NCBI GenBank assembly: GCA_946479745.1
Contig: CAMLGZ010000020.1
Span: 11,510 to 75,509, forward strand
Reading direction: 5' to 3'
DNA length: 64,000 nt
Source of the DNA: an uncultured Pseudoxanthomonas sp.
Lineage (GTDB): Bacteria; Pseudomonadota; Gammaproteobacteria; Xanthomonadales; Xanthomonadaceae
The notes beneath the pieces are model-generated. The model was not told the DNA's origin and did not search any database. It worked only from the letters and a program-made list of their open reading frames with translations. Positions 1 to 8,965 of this stretch are shown piece by piece (position 1 is the first letter of the stretch; every line of letters begins with the position of its first letter). A program made the translations under genes and the position numbers.

Positions 1-2155
1 AATCGACCAGGGAGGCGATCAGCGCTTCCTCGGAAAGGTCGGGCAATTCCAGTTCGGGCATCCACTCCCGCAGCGAACGAACCCGCTCCCGCCATTGCCG
101 CAACGATTCACTCCACGGCAGCGAATCCAGCCCCAGCTCGTGCACCGCCTCGGTCAATGCGGCGGCGGCGTGCTGCGGATCGACGCGGCCAGCCGGTTTG
201 GTTTCCAGCACGATCTGGTCGAAACGGGTCTCGCGCTGCGCCGATAACGCGCGCTTTACCGCGTCCCAGCGCACCGCATCTCCGGTGACGAAACGTTGCG
301 GGAATTCCCGGCGCAATCGGGCTTCATCGACCGGCGCGGCGCGCAGGATCAGTGCGTCCTTGGCTTCATAGCGCAACTCGGTAGCCACGATCCAGGGTTC
401 GCCGAAGATCGCGCTGTCGTCGAACACGCGGGCCATGCGCCCGTTCGCCAGCTGATAGCGGTGCGGGTCGAGCGGGTGTTGGTGGGCGATGCGATCCGGA
501 AAGGCGTGCGCCAGCAGGTCGCCGAGACGATGCGCTTCGATTTCGCGCACGGGCGTGCCGTCGACCCGCAAGCGGCGGCGCCATTGCTTGGCTGCCGCAT
601 CGATGGCTGCCAGGCCGGAACGGTGCGCATCGCCGGCGACGCGGCCTTGGCGGAATGCCGCCAGTGCGCGCCATCGCGCGGCCAGCGCATCGCTGCCATT
701 GCGCAGCGGATCACGCGCTTCCACCAGCGCGGCCAGATCGCAGGCCAGCGCCCGGTCTTCTTCACCTTGCGCCGATAGCAGCATCGCCGCCAATCGCGGA
801 TGCGTGCCGAGCGTGAGCATGCGTTTGCCCAACGCGGTGATCGAGTTCGACCCGGTCAACGCGCCCAGCCGGCGCAACTGATCGCGCGCCGCCGACAGCG
901 CGCCTGCGGGTGGTGGATCGACGAAACGGAGGGCGTCGCTGCCCCATGCGGCGAGTTCGAGCGCGAGCGAAGCCAGTTCGACCTGCGCTATTTCGGGGCG
1001 GCGTTGCGGTTCCAGCCGCTGCGATTGCGGCCACAAGCGATACGCCCAGCCTTCGGCGACGCGGCCTGCGCGGCCTGCGCGCTGGTCCGCTGAAGCCTGC
1101 GAGATGTTGACGATCTCCAGCCGCGCAAAACCGCTGTTGGGGTCGTAGCGCGGCTCGCGTGCCAGACCGCCGTCGATCACCACGCGCACGCCGGGCAGGG
1201 TCACGCTGGATTCGGCGACGTTGGTGGCCAGTACTACGCGGCGGCGGCCCTGTAGGTCGGGCTGCAGGGCTTGGGATTGTTGTTCGATGGAGAGTTCACC
1301 GTGGAGTGGGAGGATGACGACTTCTTTCCCCTCTCCCTCCGGGAGAGGATGGCGCGCAGCGCCGGGTGAGGGTACAGCGGAGTCGGCTATGTCCGAGCCA
1401 TCGCTACTCCGCCGTACCCTCACCCCAACCCCTCTCCCGAGGGGAGAGGGGCTCAAAGCCGCCTCCACTCGCATAATCTCTCGCTGCCCCGGTAAAAAAA
1501 CCAGCACATCTCCTGGATGCTTTTCCAATGAGTCTTCCACAGCCCGCCGCGTTTGTGATTCGAGCGACTCGTCGCGTCTCCCCGGAAAGTGCGCGACAGT
1601 CACCGGATAACTGCGCCCCTCGCTGCTCAAGCGCGGCGCATCCAGGAAACGCGCCAGCTTCTCGCCATCCAGCGTGGCCGACATGACCACGATGCGCATG
1701 TCCTCACGCAATTGAGACTGCACGTCGAGCGCCAGCGCCAGGCCCAGATCGCCGGCCAGGTGACGTTCGTGGAATTCGTCGAACAGCAGTCCGCCGATAC
1801 CCTCCAGCATCGGATCGTCCTGCAGCATGCGGGTGAGGATGCCTTCGGTGACCACTTCTATGCGGGTGCGGGCGGAGATCCTGTTTTCGAAACGGATCCG
1901 GTAGCCCACGGTTTCACCCACCGCTTCGCCCAGCTGCGCGGCCATGAAGCCGGCGGCGGCGCGCGCGGCCACCCGGCGCGGCTCCAGCATCACTATCTTG
2001 CGTGCGCCCAGCCATGCCTCATCGAGCAAAGCCAGCGGTACCTGTGTGGTCTTGCCCGCGCCGGGCGGCGCTTCCAGCACCAGGCGCGGATGCGCTGCGA
2101 GCGAGGTGCGGATCTGCGGCAGCAGGGCCTGGATGGGAAAAGAGGGCAATAGCAT
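1..2155 (-). CDS. hrpB: ATP-dependent RNA helicase HrpB, 3' end cut by window edge
   Basis: DEAH-type (DExH) helicase of the HrpB family, a presumed cytoplasmic RNA helicase. Starts at ATG 2155 (MLLPSFPIQALLPQIRTSL). About 718 residues are present and the frame is still open at base 1, so the C-terminal end lies outside. Visible motifs: Walker A APPGAGKTT near residue 33, Walker B/DEFH in LLFDEFHERHL, the SAT motif VVMSATLDG, and the C-terminal family stretch LELAAWG. The frame was followed through several spaced stretches with no stop. Odd feature: between GQREIMRVEAAL and the helicase C motif VVILPLHGELS lie about 41 residues encoded by a palindromic intergenic-type repeat (1328-1451), where relatives have only a short loop. 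The gene may still work, because the insertion keeps frame. Confidence 0.93.
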   Translation of the reverse strand, partial: MLLPSFPIQALLPQIRTSLAAHPRLVLEAPPGAGKTTQVPLALLDEAWLGARKIVMLEPRRVAARAAAGFMAAQLGEAVGETVGYRIRFENRISARTRIEVVTEGILTRMLQDDPMLEGIGGLLFDEFHERHLAGDLGLALALDVQSQLREDMRIVVMSATLDGEKLARFLDAPRLSSEGRSYPVTVAHFPGRRDESLESQTRRAVEDSLEKHPGDVLVFLPGQREIMRVEAALSPSPLGRGVGVRVRRSSDGSDIADSAVPSPGAARHPLPEGEGKEVVILPLHGELSIEQQSQALQPDLQGRRRVVLATNVAESSVTLPGVRVVIDGGLAREPRYDPNSGFARLEIVNISQASADQRAGRAGRVAEGWAYRLWPQSQRLEPQRRPEIAQVELASLALELAAWGSDALRFVDPPPAGALSAARDQLRRLGALTGSNSITALGKRMLTLGTHPRLAAMLLSAQGEEDRALACDLAALVEARDPLRNGSDALAARWRALAAFRQGRVAGDAHRSGLAAIDAAAKQWRRRLRVDGTPVREIEAHRLGDLLAHAFPDRIAHQHPLDPHRYQLANGRMARVFDDSAIFGEPWIVATELRYEAKDALILRAAPVDEARLRREFPQRFVTGDAVRWDAVKRALSAQRETRFDQIVLETKPAGRVDPQHAAAALTEAVHELGLDSLPWSESLRQWRERVRSLREWMPELELPDLSEEALIASLVD
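1328..1451. repeat. Palindromic repeat pair inside hrpB, in frame
   Basis: Two inverted copies of the CTCTCCC...GGGAGAGG hairpin with its GGGTGAGGG tail (1328-1374 and 1415-1451) face each other across a 40-base centre. The same family lies between genes at 4037-4086 and, as a variant, at 9724-9894. Read on the hrpB strand it has no stop and encodes a Gly/Arg/Ser/Pro-rich stretch. Confidence 0.85.
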
Positions 2156-2272
2156 CGACAAAGGCTAACGGGAACGCGCGCCGATTGCAGGTCCGGAATG
2201 CGACGCAGTGTGGTGGCGGCTGTCATCGGCATGGGCTAGATTCCGGCCAGACCCCTTCGAAAGGATTCGCCG

Positions 2273-4027
2273 ATGTCGTCCAGGTCCGCTTTTTCCCGTC
2301 TGCTCGCCCTCGCCCTGCTGCCGCTATGCGGCTACGCCCACGCCGAGGTCTTCATCAACGAACTGCATTACGACGACGCCACTTCCAGCGGCGACGTCGG
2401 CGAACGCATCGAGGTGGTCGCCACCGCCGGCGAAAGCCTCGGTGCGTACCGCATCTACCTGTACAACGGCTCCACGCCGGGCTCGGCCACTACTTACGAC
2501 AACGATCTGGTGCCCGCTGGCAGTCTGGTGAGCTGCGGCGGCAGCGTGCGCATCGCCACGCTCAGCTATCCCAGCAACGGCATCCAGAACGGTTCCAACG
2601 ACGGCCTGGCGCTGGTGAACGGCAGCGGCAACGTGGTCCAGTTCCTGAGCTACGAAGGCGCCATCACCGCCAGCAACGGTCCGGCAGCGGGCCTTACCAG
2701 CAGCAACCTGCCGGTGTCGGAAACCGGCAGCACCGCCGCCGGCACTTCGTTGCAGCTTGGCGGCAGCGGCAGCCTGGCCAATTTCACCTGGCGCACTTCG
2801 GCCACGCAGACCTTTGGTGGCTGCAACAACAACCAGAGTTTCTCCGCGCCCAATCCGCCGCCGGCAGTGACCACCACCACGCCGGTCCAGGGTGCGACCG
2901 GCTTCCCCGCTGCGGGCGATCTTTCGGTCGGCTTCAGCGAATCGGTGACCCTGGCCAGCGGCGCCTTCACTTTGGTCTGCGGCACTTCGGGCAGCGTGCC
3001 GCTGACCTACGCCAGCTCCGGCAGCGCTTTCCTGGTTTCCACCAATACCGCACTGCACGCCAGCGAAACCTGCACCTTCCGCGTGGTGGCCAGCAAGGTC
3101 TCCGATGCCGGCGGCGCGCATCCCGCGCAGGATACGGTGATCGATTTCAGCGTCGCCGGCGGTAGCGGCGGCAGTTACTACTCGCACGTCAACACCAGCA
3201 GCGCGCCGCAACTGCGCTGCTCTCTGCACTCCACCATCAAGGGCCACACTGCGTATCCGTACAGCGGCGGCACCACCAACACCTGGACCATCCTGGAGAT
3301 CGCCGACGAAGATCCCAACAATGCCGGTCGCATCCTCGATATCTACCGCAACCGCAGCTATCTCAAGGGCAGCGAGCGCGCGGGCACCGGCTCGGGCATC
3401 ACCTACAACCGCGAGCACACCTGGCCCAATTCGCTCGGTTTCGGCAGCGCCACCGGCGATCTGGGCCTGCCGTATGCGCCGTACACCGATACCCATATGC
3501 TGTATCTCAGCGACACCGCCTACAACTCGGACCGCGGCAACAAGCCGTACGCGGCCTGCGCGCAGTCTTCCGGCTGCAGCGAGCGCGCTACCGAGGCGAA
3601 CAACGGCTTCGGCGGCGGCAGCGGAACCTATCCGGGTAACGGCAACTGGTTCAAGGGTCCGGACGGCAACAGCGGTTCGTTCGAAACCTGGGGCCATCGC
3701 CGCGGCGACGTCGCCCGCGCCGTGATGTATATGGCGATCCGCTACGAAGGCGGCACCCATCCGGGCACCGGGCAGTCCGAACCGGATCTGGAGCTCACCG
3801 ACAACCGCAGCCTGATCGTCATCACTTCCGCTTCGCCCGCCTACATGGGTCTGCTCTCCACACTGCTGGCGTGGCACCAGGCCGATCCGCCGGACGCCGC
3901 CGAGCAGGAGCGCAACGAGGTGATCTACAGCTTCCAGGGCAACCGCAACCCGTTCATCGATCACCCCGAGTGGGCGACCAATGCCTTGTTCACCTCATCC
4001 AACCCCGCAACCTGCCAATTGAATTGA
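2273..4027 (+). CDS. Secreted endonuclease I-family nuclease with N-terminal accessory domains
   Basis: 584 residues. An export signal is clear (basic MSSRSAFSR, then a hydrophobic core, AHA cleavage near residue 24). Residues about 25-185 (EVFINELHYDD...) resemble the lamin-tail-like domain that often precedes extracellular nucleases. Residues about 195-300 look like a bacterial Ig-like domain (TTPVQGATGF...). The C-terminal half, from about 305, is the endonuclease I (EndA/NucM) fold: YNREHTWPNSLG near residue 380 carries the family's catalytic His, followed by DTHMLYLSD and RRGDVARAVMYMAIRYEG. Likely an extracellular or periplasmic non-specific DNase/RNase used in nutrient scavenging. The start is supported by AAAGGA upstream. 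Several Cys suggest disulfides. Confidence 0.85.
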   Translation: MSSRSAFSRLLALALLPLCGYAHAEVFINELHYDDATSSGDVGERIEVVATAGESLGAYRIYLYNGSTPGSATTYDNDLVPAGSLVSCGGSVRIATLSYPSNGIQNGSNDGLALVNGSGNVVQFLSYEGAITASNGPAAGLTSSNLPVSETGSTAAGTSLQLGGSGSLANFTWRTSATQTFGGCNNNQSFSAPNPPPAVTTTTPVQGATGFPAAGDLSVGFSESVTLASGAFTLVCGTSGSVPLTYASSGSAFLVSTNTALHASETCTFRVVASKVSDAGGAHPAQDTVIDFSVAGGSGGSYYSHVNTSSAPQLRCSLHSTIKGHTAYPYSGGTTNTWTILEIADEDPNNAGRILDIYRNRSYLKGSERAGTGSGITYNREHTWPNSLGFGSATGDLGLPYAPYTDTHMLYLSDTAYNSDRGNKPYAACAQSSGCSERATEANNGFGGGSGTYPGNGNWFKGPDGNSGSFETWGHRRGDVARAVMYMAIRYEGGTHPGTGQSEPDLELTDNRSLIVITSASPAYMGLLSTLLAWHQADPPDAAEQERNEVIYSFQGNRNPFIDHPEWATNALFTSSNPATCQLN

Positions 4028-4036
4028 ATCGACAAA

Positions 4037-4086
4037 ACCCCTCTCCCGCACGCGGGAGAGGGACGCGCGAAGCGCAGGGTGAGGGC
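4037..4086. repeat. CTCTCCC/GGGAGAGG palindromic repeat, single copy
   Basis: Hairpin CCCTCTCCCGCACGCGGGAG followed by CGCGAAGCGCAGGGTGAGGG. Same family as the insertion in hrpB and the pair at 9724-9894. It occupies most of the gap between the nuclease gene and tatD. Confidence 0.75.
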
Positions 4087-4174
4087 CTGCTCTTCGCCAA
4101 GCGACCTGAGCCTGCCTCCTTCAAAATTCCAGGCAAGAAACCCAAAGCTCGCCACACCCTCTAAACTTCGCCGC

Positions 4175-4987
4175 ATGCAACTCATCGATATCGGCGCCAA
4201 CCTCACCCACGACAGCTTCGACCCCGACCGCGACGCGGTGCTGCAACGCGCGCGCGATGCCGGAATCGTGCAGATGATGATCACCGGCGCCAGCCGCGAG
4301 CATTCGCCCAAGGCACTGGCGTTGGCCCAGGCGCACCCGGGTTTCCTGTTCGCCACCGCCGGCGTGCACCCGCACCATGCGTTGGAATACACCGACGAAT
4401 GCGACGCCGAGATGCGCGCCCTGCACGCGCATCCGGAAGTGGTGGCGGTGGGCGAATGCGGCCTGGATTACTTCCGCGACTTTTCGCCGCGTCCGGCCCA
4501 GCGCAGAGCGTTCGAGCGCCAGCTTCAACTCGCATCGGACCTCGCTGTCGAAGGCCTGGGCAAACCGCTGTTCCTGCACCAGCGCGACGCGCATGCCGAT
4601 TTCATGGCGGTGATGAAGAATTTCGAAGGCCGCACCGGGCCGGCCGTGGTGCACTGTTTCACCGGCAGCCGCGAGGAAATGTTCGACTATCTGGACCGCG
4701 ACTGGCACATCGGCATCACCGGCTGGCTGTGCGACGAACGCCGCGGCCTGCACCTGCGCGAGCTGGTCAAGAGCATTCCCGCCAACCGCCTGATGATCGA
4801 AACCGATGCGCCCTACCTGCTGCCGCGCACGGTCAAACCGAAACCCTCGCACCACCGCAACGAACCGAAGTACCTGGCGCATATCGTCGAAGAGCTGGCG
4901 CGCGATCGCGGCGAAGACGTGGCGATTACTGCGGCGATGACGACGGCGACAGCCCGCGAGTTCTTCCGGCTGCCTACGATTTCGTAG
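4175..4987 (+). CDS. tatD: TatD family metal-dependent DNase
   Basis: 270 residues, normal for TatD. ATG 4175 (MQLIDIGANLTHDSF) is chosen because it matches the family N-terminus; in-frame codons upstream lie in repeat DNA. TIM-barrel metallohydrolase motifs: DIGANLTH, GVHPHHA, GECGLDYFRDFSP, LFLHQRDA, VVHCFTGS and IETDAPYLLPR. These supply the His/Glu/Asp metal ligands. Members are Mg-dependent 3'-5' exonucleases linked to DNA fragmentation and oxidative damage repair. The TAG stop (4985-4987) lies inside the GTAG head of the repeat at 4984-5051, and the convergent panE ends the same way in the other arm. Confidence 0.93.
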   Translation: MQLIDIGANLTHDSFDPDRDAVLQRARDAGIVQMMITGASREHSPKALALAQAHPGFLFATAGVHPHHALEYTDECDAEMRALHAHPEVVAVGECGLDYFRDFSPRPAQRRAFERQLQLASDLAVEGLGKPLFLHQRDAHADFMAVMKNFEGRTGPAVVHCFTGSREEMFDYLDRDWHIGITGWLCDERRGLHLRELVKSIPANRLMIETDAPYLLPRTVKPKPSHHRNEPKYLAHIVEELARDRGEDVAITAAMTTATAREFFRLPTIS

Positions 4988-5051
4988 GTCGGGGCTACGC
5001 CCCCGACGCTCGGGAAATTTGCAGAGCGTCGGGGCATAGCCCCGACCTACG
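4984..5051. repeat. GTAG-headed REP pair (GTCGGGG family) between convergent genes
   Basis: Two inverted hairpins, each GTAGGTCGGGGCTACGCCCC-like, form a large palindrome. The GTAG of each arm provides the TAG stop codon of the convergent genes tatD and panE. The structure may also act as a bidirectional transcription terminator, though neither arm has a U-tract. Confidence 0.9.
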
Positions 5052-5997
5052 AATCCATCGCTTCTGCCCGCCCCGCTTCATAGGCCTGGAGATGACACCA
5101 GGCTGCCGCCAGCAAAGGCGTGGAGAGACCGGCTGCCCGGGCCCGATGCAGCATGTCGCCGACGATGTGCGCCGCTTCAACTCGTTGTCCTGCCTCCAGG
5201 TCACGCAGCATCGATGCCTTTACCGGCGAGTCGGCTTGCGTGAGCGTGGCCAATGCCGTGGCTTGCGAGGTTTCGGGAACGGGCTGGCCCGCCGCTTCCG
5301 CCACGGACAGGCATTCGCGGTATAGCGCATGCATGAATTCGGATCCGCCTTCTCCCGCCACGATCCGTCCTACGCTGGCGCGCATCAGGCAGGTCCCCGC
5401 GGCGAGCGCGGTAAGGAAGCTGTATTTGATCCAGAGCTGCTGGTTTATATACGGCGATGCCAGATGATCGAGCCCCGCCTGCTCGCACAACTGCGCGAAG
5501 TCCCGTACGCGCGCGCTGTCGGGGCCGCCGTCGCGTTCGCCGAAGGTGATCGAAGCCGGCTTGCCCAGATGCAGTATTTCGCCATCAGGACCTTTCATGG
5601 CGCTGATGAAGCACAAGCCGCCGAGCACGCGCTCGCGGCCGAAGCGCGCGTCCAGCGCCGGATAATGCAGCAGGCCGTTGAGGATGGGCATGACCGTGGT
5701 CTGCGAACCCATCGCGGGTGCGATGGCGTCGAGCGAGCTGTCCAGGTCGTAGGCCTTGCAGCTGAGCAGCACCAGGTCGAACGGTTTTTCCGTCGCCAGC
5801 TTCGCCAGCTGGTCGGCGACCACTTGGGCGACCGGAAAATCCGCATCGCCGAGCGGGCTGCGGATCTGCAGACCGTGCCGTTCAAGTTGCGCCGCGCGCG
5901 CCGGGCGCACCAGGAAGGTAACGTCGGCACCGGATTGCGCAAGACGGCCTCCGAAGTAGCCGCCGGTGCCGCCTGCGCCCAGAACAAGAATACGCAT
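5047..5997 (-). CDS. panE: 2-dehydropantoate 2-reductase (ketopantoate reductase)
   Basis: 316 residues from ATG 5997. That start is preferred over an ATG 15 bases upstream because GAGAG sits at SD distance before it. Rossmann motif at the very N-terminus: MRILVLGAGGTGGYFGGRLA. Further family features are KAYDLDSS, the conserved Asn in PILNGLLHY (NGL) and the helical C-terminal domain with KYSFLTALAAGTCLMR and the PETSQATAL region. Reduces ketopantoate to pantoate with NADPH in the pantothenate/CoA pathway, in the cytoplasm. Paralogous PanE-like reductases act on other 2-keto acids, so the exact substrate is inferred. The TAG stop is provided by the flanking REP. Confidence 0.85.
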   Translation of the reverse strand: MRILVLGAGGTGGYFGGRLAQSGADVTFLVRPARAAQLERHGLQIRSPLGDADFPVAQVVADQLAKLATEKPFDLVLLSCKAYDLDSSLDAIAPAMGSQTTVMPILNGLLHYPALDARFGRERVLGGLCFISAMKGPDGEILHLGKPASITFGERDGGPDSARVRDFAQLCEQAGLDHLASPYINQQLWIKYSFLTALAAGTCLMRASVGRIVAGEGGSEFMHALYRECLSVAEAAGQPVPETSQATALATLTQADSPVKASMLRDLEAGQRVEAAHIVGDMLHRARAAGLSTPLLAAAWCHLQAYEAGRAEAMDS

Positions 5998-6035
5998 GAT
6001 TGATTCTCTCATTGGATGCGCCGGGGTTTTCTGGA

Positions 6036-6863
6036 CTATCGCTCCGGCGCTGCCGCGTCCGTCGCCAGAACCTCATCGAGCTCTCGCTTGATGTCCCGGC
6101 AATCTTCGCCGTAGCGGCTTTTGCGCTGCCGATCTTCCTGTGCGGAATGCGATTGCGATTCGTATTGGCTGTTGGCCAGGCGCATCAGTTCGTTGATGCT
6201 TTTGAAGCCGGCTGCCATGCCTTCCAGATACATGTTCTGATCCAGCGCCACACCTTCGCGCCGTGCGATGCGATGCGCTCGGTTGACGAACGCAATAGAA
6301 AGAGCGACGCCGCTCTGTTCAAGCAAATCGCAGTGGCCGGCCTGGGCCAGCTGCGCGCCATCGGCCTTCGCCAGCTGATAGATGCGCATATCGGACAGAT
6401 CTGCCGCACTCCCGGCGGCTTGTGGCAGACCGTCCTCTACAGAAGCAATGGCTGGGCTTTCGTCGTAATCGGTACGATAAATCTGCTGCATCGAATCGAA
6501 ATCGATCCGAGCCAACCGACACGCCTCCGCCCTCATCTCCGGCGTGGTCTGCGCCTGCTCCGCGGCCAGCCTTTCCTGCATCGCCGACGCGCCCGCCTGG
6601 AATGTATCCGTATATTGGTCCGTATCGAAGGATTCGCTGGCGGCGGCAGCTCGTGCGATCTCCTGCGCCTTCATCTCCCGCTCCAGCTGTTCGATCTCCC
6701 TTTCCGGAAACCGGCAACTGCGGGCCGTGGCGATCATTTCGCCATAGGCCTGAATCAATGAGGTTTCGCTATGCTGCGCGCGCTGGCTGAGCCGCGTCTC
6801 CAGCGATTCGCCGGGCGTCTGTGTCTGTGCCTGCAACAGCAGCATCAGCCACCAGGCATTCAC
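6036..6863 (-). CDS. Hypothetical exported or membrane-anchored protein
   Basis: 275 residues, not recognised. It begins at GTG 6863 with GGAG eight bases upstream, and that SD lies in the last codons of the upstream permease gene, so translation is probably coupled to yadH. The N-terminus MNAWWLMLLLQAQTQTPG resembles a short signal peptide. The rest is predicted to be mostly helical and highly charged (LEREMKAQEIARAAAASE; AQEDRQRKSRYGEDCRDIKR), with a few Cys. Its position four bases after the ABC permease suggests a role linked to that exporter, but nothing in the sequence proves it. Confidence 0.6.
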   Translation of the reverse strand: MNAWWLMLLLQAQTQTPGESLETRLSQRAQHSETSLIQAYGEMIATARSCRFPEREIEQLEREMKAQEIARAAAASESFDTDQYTDTFQAGASAMQERLAAEQAQTTPEMRAEACRLARIDFDSMQQIYRTDYDESPAIASVEDGLPQAAGSAADLSDMRIYQLAKADGAQLAQAGHCDLLEQSGVALSIAFVNRAHRIARREGVALDQNMYLEGMAAGFKSINELMRLANSQYESQSHSAQEDRQRKSRYGEDCRDIKRELDEVLATDAAAPER

Positions 6864-6867
6864 GCGA

Positions 6868-7662
6868 TCAACTCCGCAGCCCTACGCCGCGCTTCAACAG
6901 CCAAAGACCCAACGCACCGAGTCCGACTACGAAGCCGAGCATCAGCGCATACGCCACCCACACCGGCACGTCGCTGCTGCCCAGCAGACCATAGCGGAAC
7001 GCATTGACCATGTAGAAGATGGGGTTGGCGTGGGTCGCGGCTTCGGCCCACGGCGGCAGCAGCTTGACCGAGTAGAACACGCCGCCCAGATACGTCAGCG
7101 GAGTGAGGATGAAGGTCGGCACGATGGCCACGTCGTCGAACTTCTTCGCGTACACCGCATTGATGAAACCGGCCAGCGAGAAGATGGTGGCGCCCAGCAG
7201 CACCGTGGTCAGGGTGATGAAGGGGTGCGGGATGCGCACCTTGGTGAAGAACATGGCGATCACCAGCACGATGCTGCCGACCATCAACCCACGCAATACC
7301 GCGCCGGCGACGTAGCCGCCCAGGATCACCCAGTTGGGCATCGGGCTGACCAGCAGCTCTTCGATATGGCGGCCGAACTTGGCGCCGAAGAAGCTGGAGG
7401 AGATGTTGCCGTAGCTGTTCTGGATCACGCTCATCATCACCAGGCCCGGCACGATGAACTCCATGTAGCTGTAACCGCCCATGTCGCCGATGCGCGAACC
7501 GATCAACCCGCCGAAGATCAGGAAGTACAGGGTCATGGTGATCGCCGGCGGCACCAGCGTCTGGCCCCAGATACGCAGGATGCGCATGATCTCGCGGCGC
7601 ACGATGGTGCCCAGCGCGACGAAGTTTTTTTGCAGTGACGTGGTAGCGACAGCTTGGTTCAT
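6868..7662 (-). CDS. yadH: ABC-2 type exporter permease, YadH-like
   Basis: 264 residues, the usual length for the YadH/ABC-2 permease family. Six membrane segments are apparent: LVPPAITMTLYFLIFGGLIG, MEFIVPGLVMMSV, VLRGLMVGSIVLVIAMFF, FITLTTVLLGATIFSLAGF, IVPTFILTPLTYLGGVFYSV and VAYALMLGFVVGLGALGLWL. The ABC-2 signature region around PTFILTPLTYLGGVFYS is intact. It pairs with the ATPase encoded at 7890-8861, just upstream on the same strand. The gap between the two is taken up by an inverted repeat carrying a hexanucleotide run. Substrate unknown; YadGH-type transporters are often involved in lipid or polysaccharide export. Confidence 0.88.
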   Translation of the reverse strand: MNQAVATTSLQKNFVALGTIVRREIMRILRIWGQTLVPPAITMTLYFLIFGGLIGSRIGDMGGYSYMEFIVPGLVMMSVIQNSYGNISSSFFGAKFGRHIEELLVSPMPNWVILGGYVAGAVLRGLMVGSIVLVIAMFFTKVRIPHPFITLTTVLLGATIFSLAGFINAVYAKKFDDVAIVPTFILTPLTYLGGVFYSVKLLPPWAEAATHANPIFYMVNAFRYGLLGSSDVPVWVAYALMLGFVVGLGALGLWLLKRGVGLRS

Positions 7663-7696
7663 CTAGTCATCTCTTTGTTCTGGTGTTCCTGCTTTG

Positions 7697-7879
7697 GCCC
7701 CCTCCCTTGCGAAGCAGGGGAGGGTTGGGGAGGGGTTGGCTCTTGATCTTGATCTTGATCTTGATCTTGATCTTGATCTTGATCTTGATCTTGATCTTGC
7801 TTCTAGCTTTTCTCAAAGCACAACAAAAGCAAGATCAAAAGCACCCCTCCCTAGTCCTCCCCTGCTCCGCAAGGGAGGG
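7697..7879. repeat. Inverted repeat with an internal TCTTGA hexamer tandem array
   Basis: Outer arms are CCCTCCCTTGCGAAGCAGGG (left) and its complement ending at about 7879. They face each other across a loop that holds nine perfect TCTTGA hexamers and a tenth ending TCTTGC (7741-7800). Related elements at 45640-45768 and 61192-61320 carry the same CTCTTGATC word only once or twice per arm, so the array is an expansion in this copy. Confidence 0.88.
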
Positions 7880-7889
7880 GACTTTCTAT

Positions 7890-8861
7890 CTATGCCGCCT
7901 GTTCCCGCTTGGCCGCAGCTTCATCGCCGGTCAATCGCACGAACAGCTCCTCCAACCGGTTGCTCTTGGTCCGCATCGAACGCACGCGGATACCCGCTTC
8001 GCCCAACGCTGCGAACACTCGATTGAGATCCATCGCGCGAGGCATGTCCAGGTCCAACGTGTGGTCGTCGCTGGCTACCAGGGTGGTGCCCTCGATCGCC
8101 GGCAACTGCGCCGGCAGCACGCCGTCGATGTCGAACACGAATCCTTCCACGTCCAGTTTGGCCAACAACGCGCGCATCGGCCCCTGCTCGACAATGGTGC
8201 CGCGGTCGATGATGGCCACATTGCGGCACAGGCTTTCGGCCTCTTCCAGGTAGTGCGTGGTCAGGATGATGGTGGTGCCGGCAGTATTGATGTCCTTCAG
8301 CGTCTTCCACATGCCGCGGCGGATCTCGATGTCCACACCGGCGGTGGGTTCGTCCAGGATCAGCAAGCGCGGACGGGTCATCATGGCCCGGGCGATCATC
8401 AACCGGCGCTTCATTCCGCCGGACAAGGTGCGCGACATGCTGGTGGCCTTGTCCCACAGTTGGGCGCGCTTGAGTTCTTCTTCGGCGCGCACCAGCGCCT
8501 CGGCGCGTGGCAATCCGTAGAAGCCGGCGTAGTTGACCAGAATGTCGAGCGGCTTCTCGAACATGTTGAAGTTCAGCTCCTGCGGCACCAGGCCCAGCAG
8601 GCGCATGGCGCCGTCGCGGTCATGGGACAGGTTGACGCCGAACACTTCCACTTCCCCGGCGCTCTTGTTGACCAGCGAGCTGACGATGCCGATCAGGGTG
8701 GACTTGCCGGCGCCGTTGGGGCCCAGCAGGGCGAAAAAATCACCCGGGGCGACCTGCAGCGAGACGCCTTTGAGCGCCTGCACGCCGGTGTCGTAGGTCT
8801 TGCGCAGGTCGGTGACGGAGAGCGCGGGCATGGCCGCGGAAGTTGCCGATTGGGGAACCAT
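7890..8861 (-). CDS. yadG: ABC exporter ATP-binding protein, YadG-like
   Basis: 323 residues. All nucleotide-binding motifs are present: Walker A GPNGAGKST near residue 49, signature LSGGMKRR, Walker B LLILDEPTAGVD and the H-loop LTTHYLEEAE. The last 90 residues form the extra C-terminal domain found in YadG/DrrA-type ATPases. It should dimerise and drive the permease encoded downstream at 6868-7662. The start MVPQSATSAAMPALSV lies near the divergent promoter region shared with the ferredoxin reductase gene; the internal Met at residue 11 is an alternative start. Confidence 0.9.
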   Translation of the reverse strand: MVPQSATSAAMPALSVTDLRKTYDTGVQALKGVSLQVAPGDFFALLGPNGAGKSTLIGIVSSLVNKSAGEVEVFGVNLSHDRDGAMRLLGLVPQELNFNMFEKPLDILVNYAGFYGLPRAEALVRAEEELKRAQLWDKATSMSRTLSGGMKRRLMIARAMMTRPRLLILDEPTAGVDIEIRRGMWKTLKDINTAGTTIILTTHYLEEAESLCRNVAIIDRGTIVEQGPMRALLAKLDVEGFVFDIDGVLPAQLPAIEGTTLVASDDHTLDLDMPRAMDLNRVFAALGEAGIRVRSMRTKSNRLEELFVRLTGDEAAAKREQAA

Positions 8862-8965
8862 GTAGGGGGCCTTGCGGCGCCAGCGGGGCGCCTGAAGTAT
8901 GCAAACGCTTATTATAGGCGTCCCGTCGGGCCGGCCCCGGCACCAGACTGTTCCGGTTCCGACCT

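Noticed and set aside
366..1110. Several long open frames opposite hrpB
   Set aside because: They have Arg/Ala-rich shadow composition typical of GC-rich DNA. The hrpB frame carries clear helicase motifs across the whole stretch.
2324..3964. 546-codon open frame antisense to the nuclease gene
   Set aside because: No domain-like content and strongly biased residues; the plus-strand gene has a signal peptide and catalytic motifs.
7741..7800. CRISPR-like repetition
   Set aside because: Units are six bases in direct tandem without spacers, so it is a microsatellite, not a CRISPR array.
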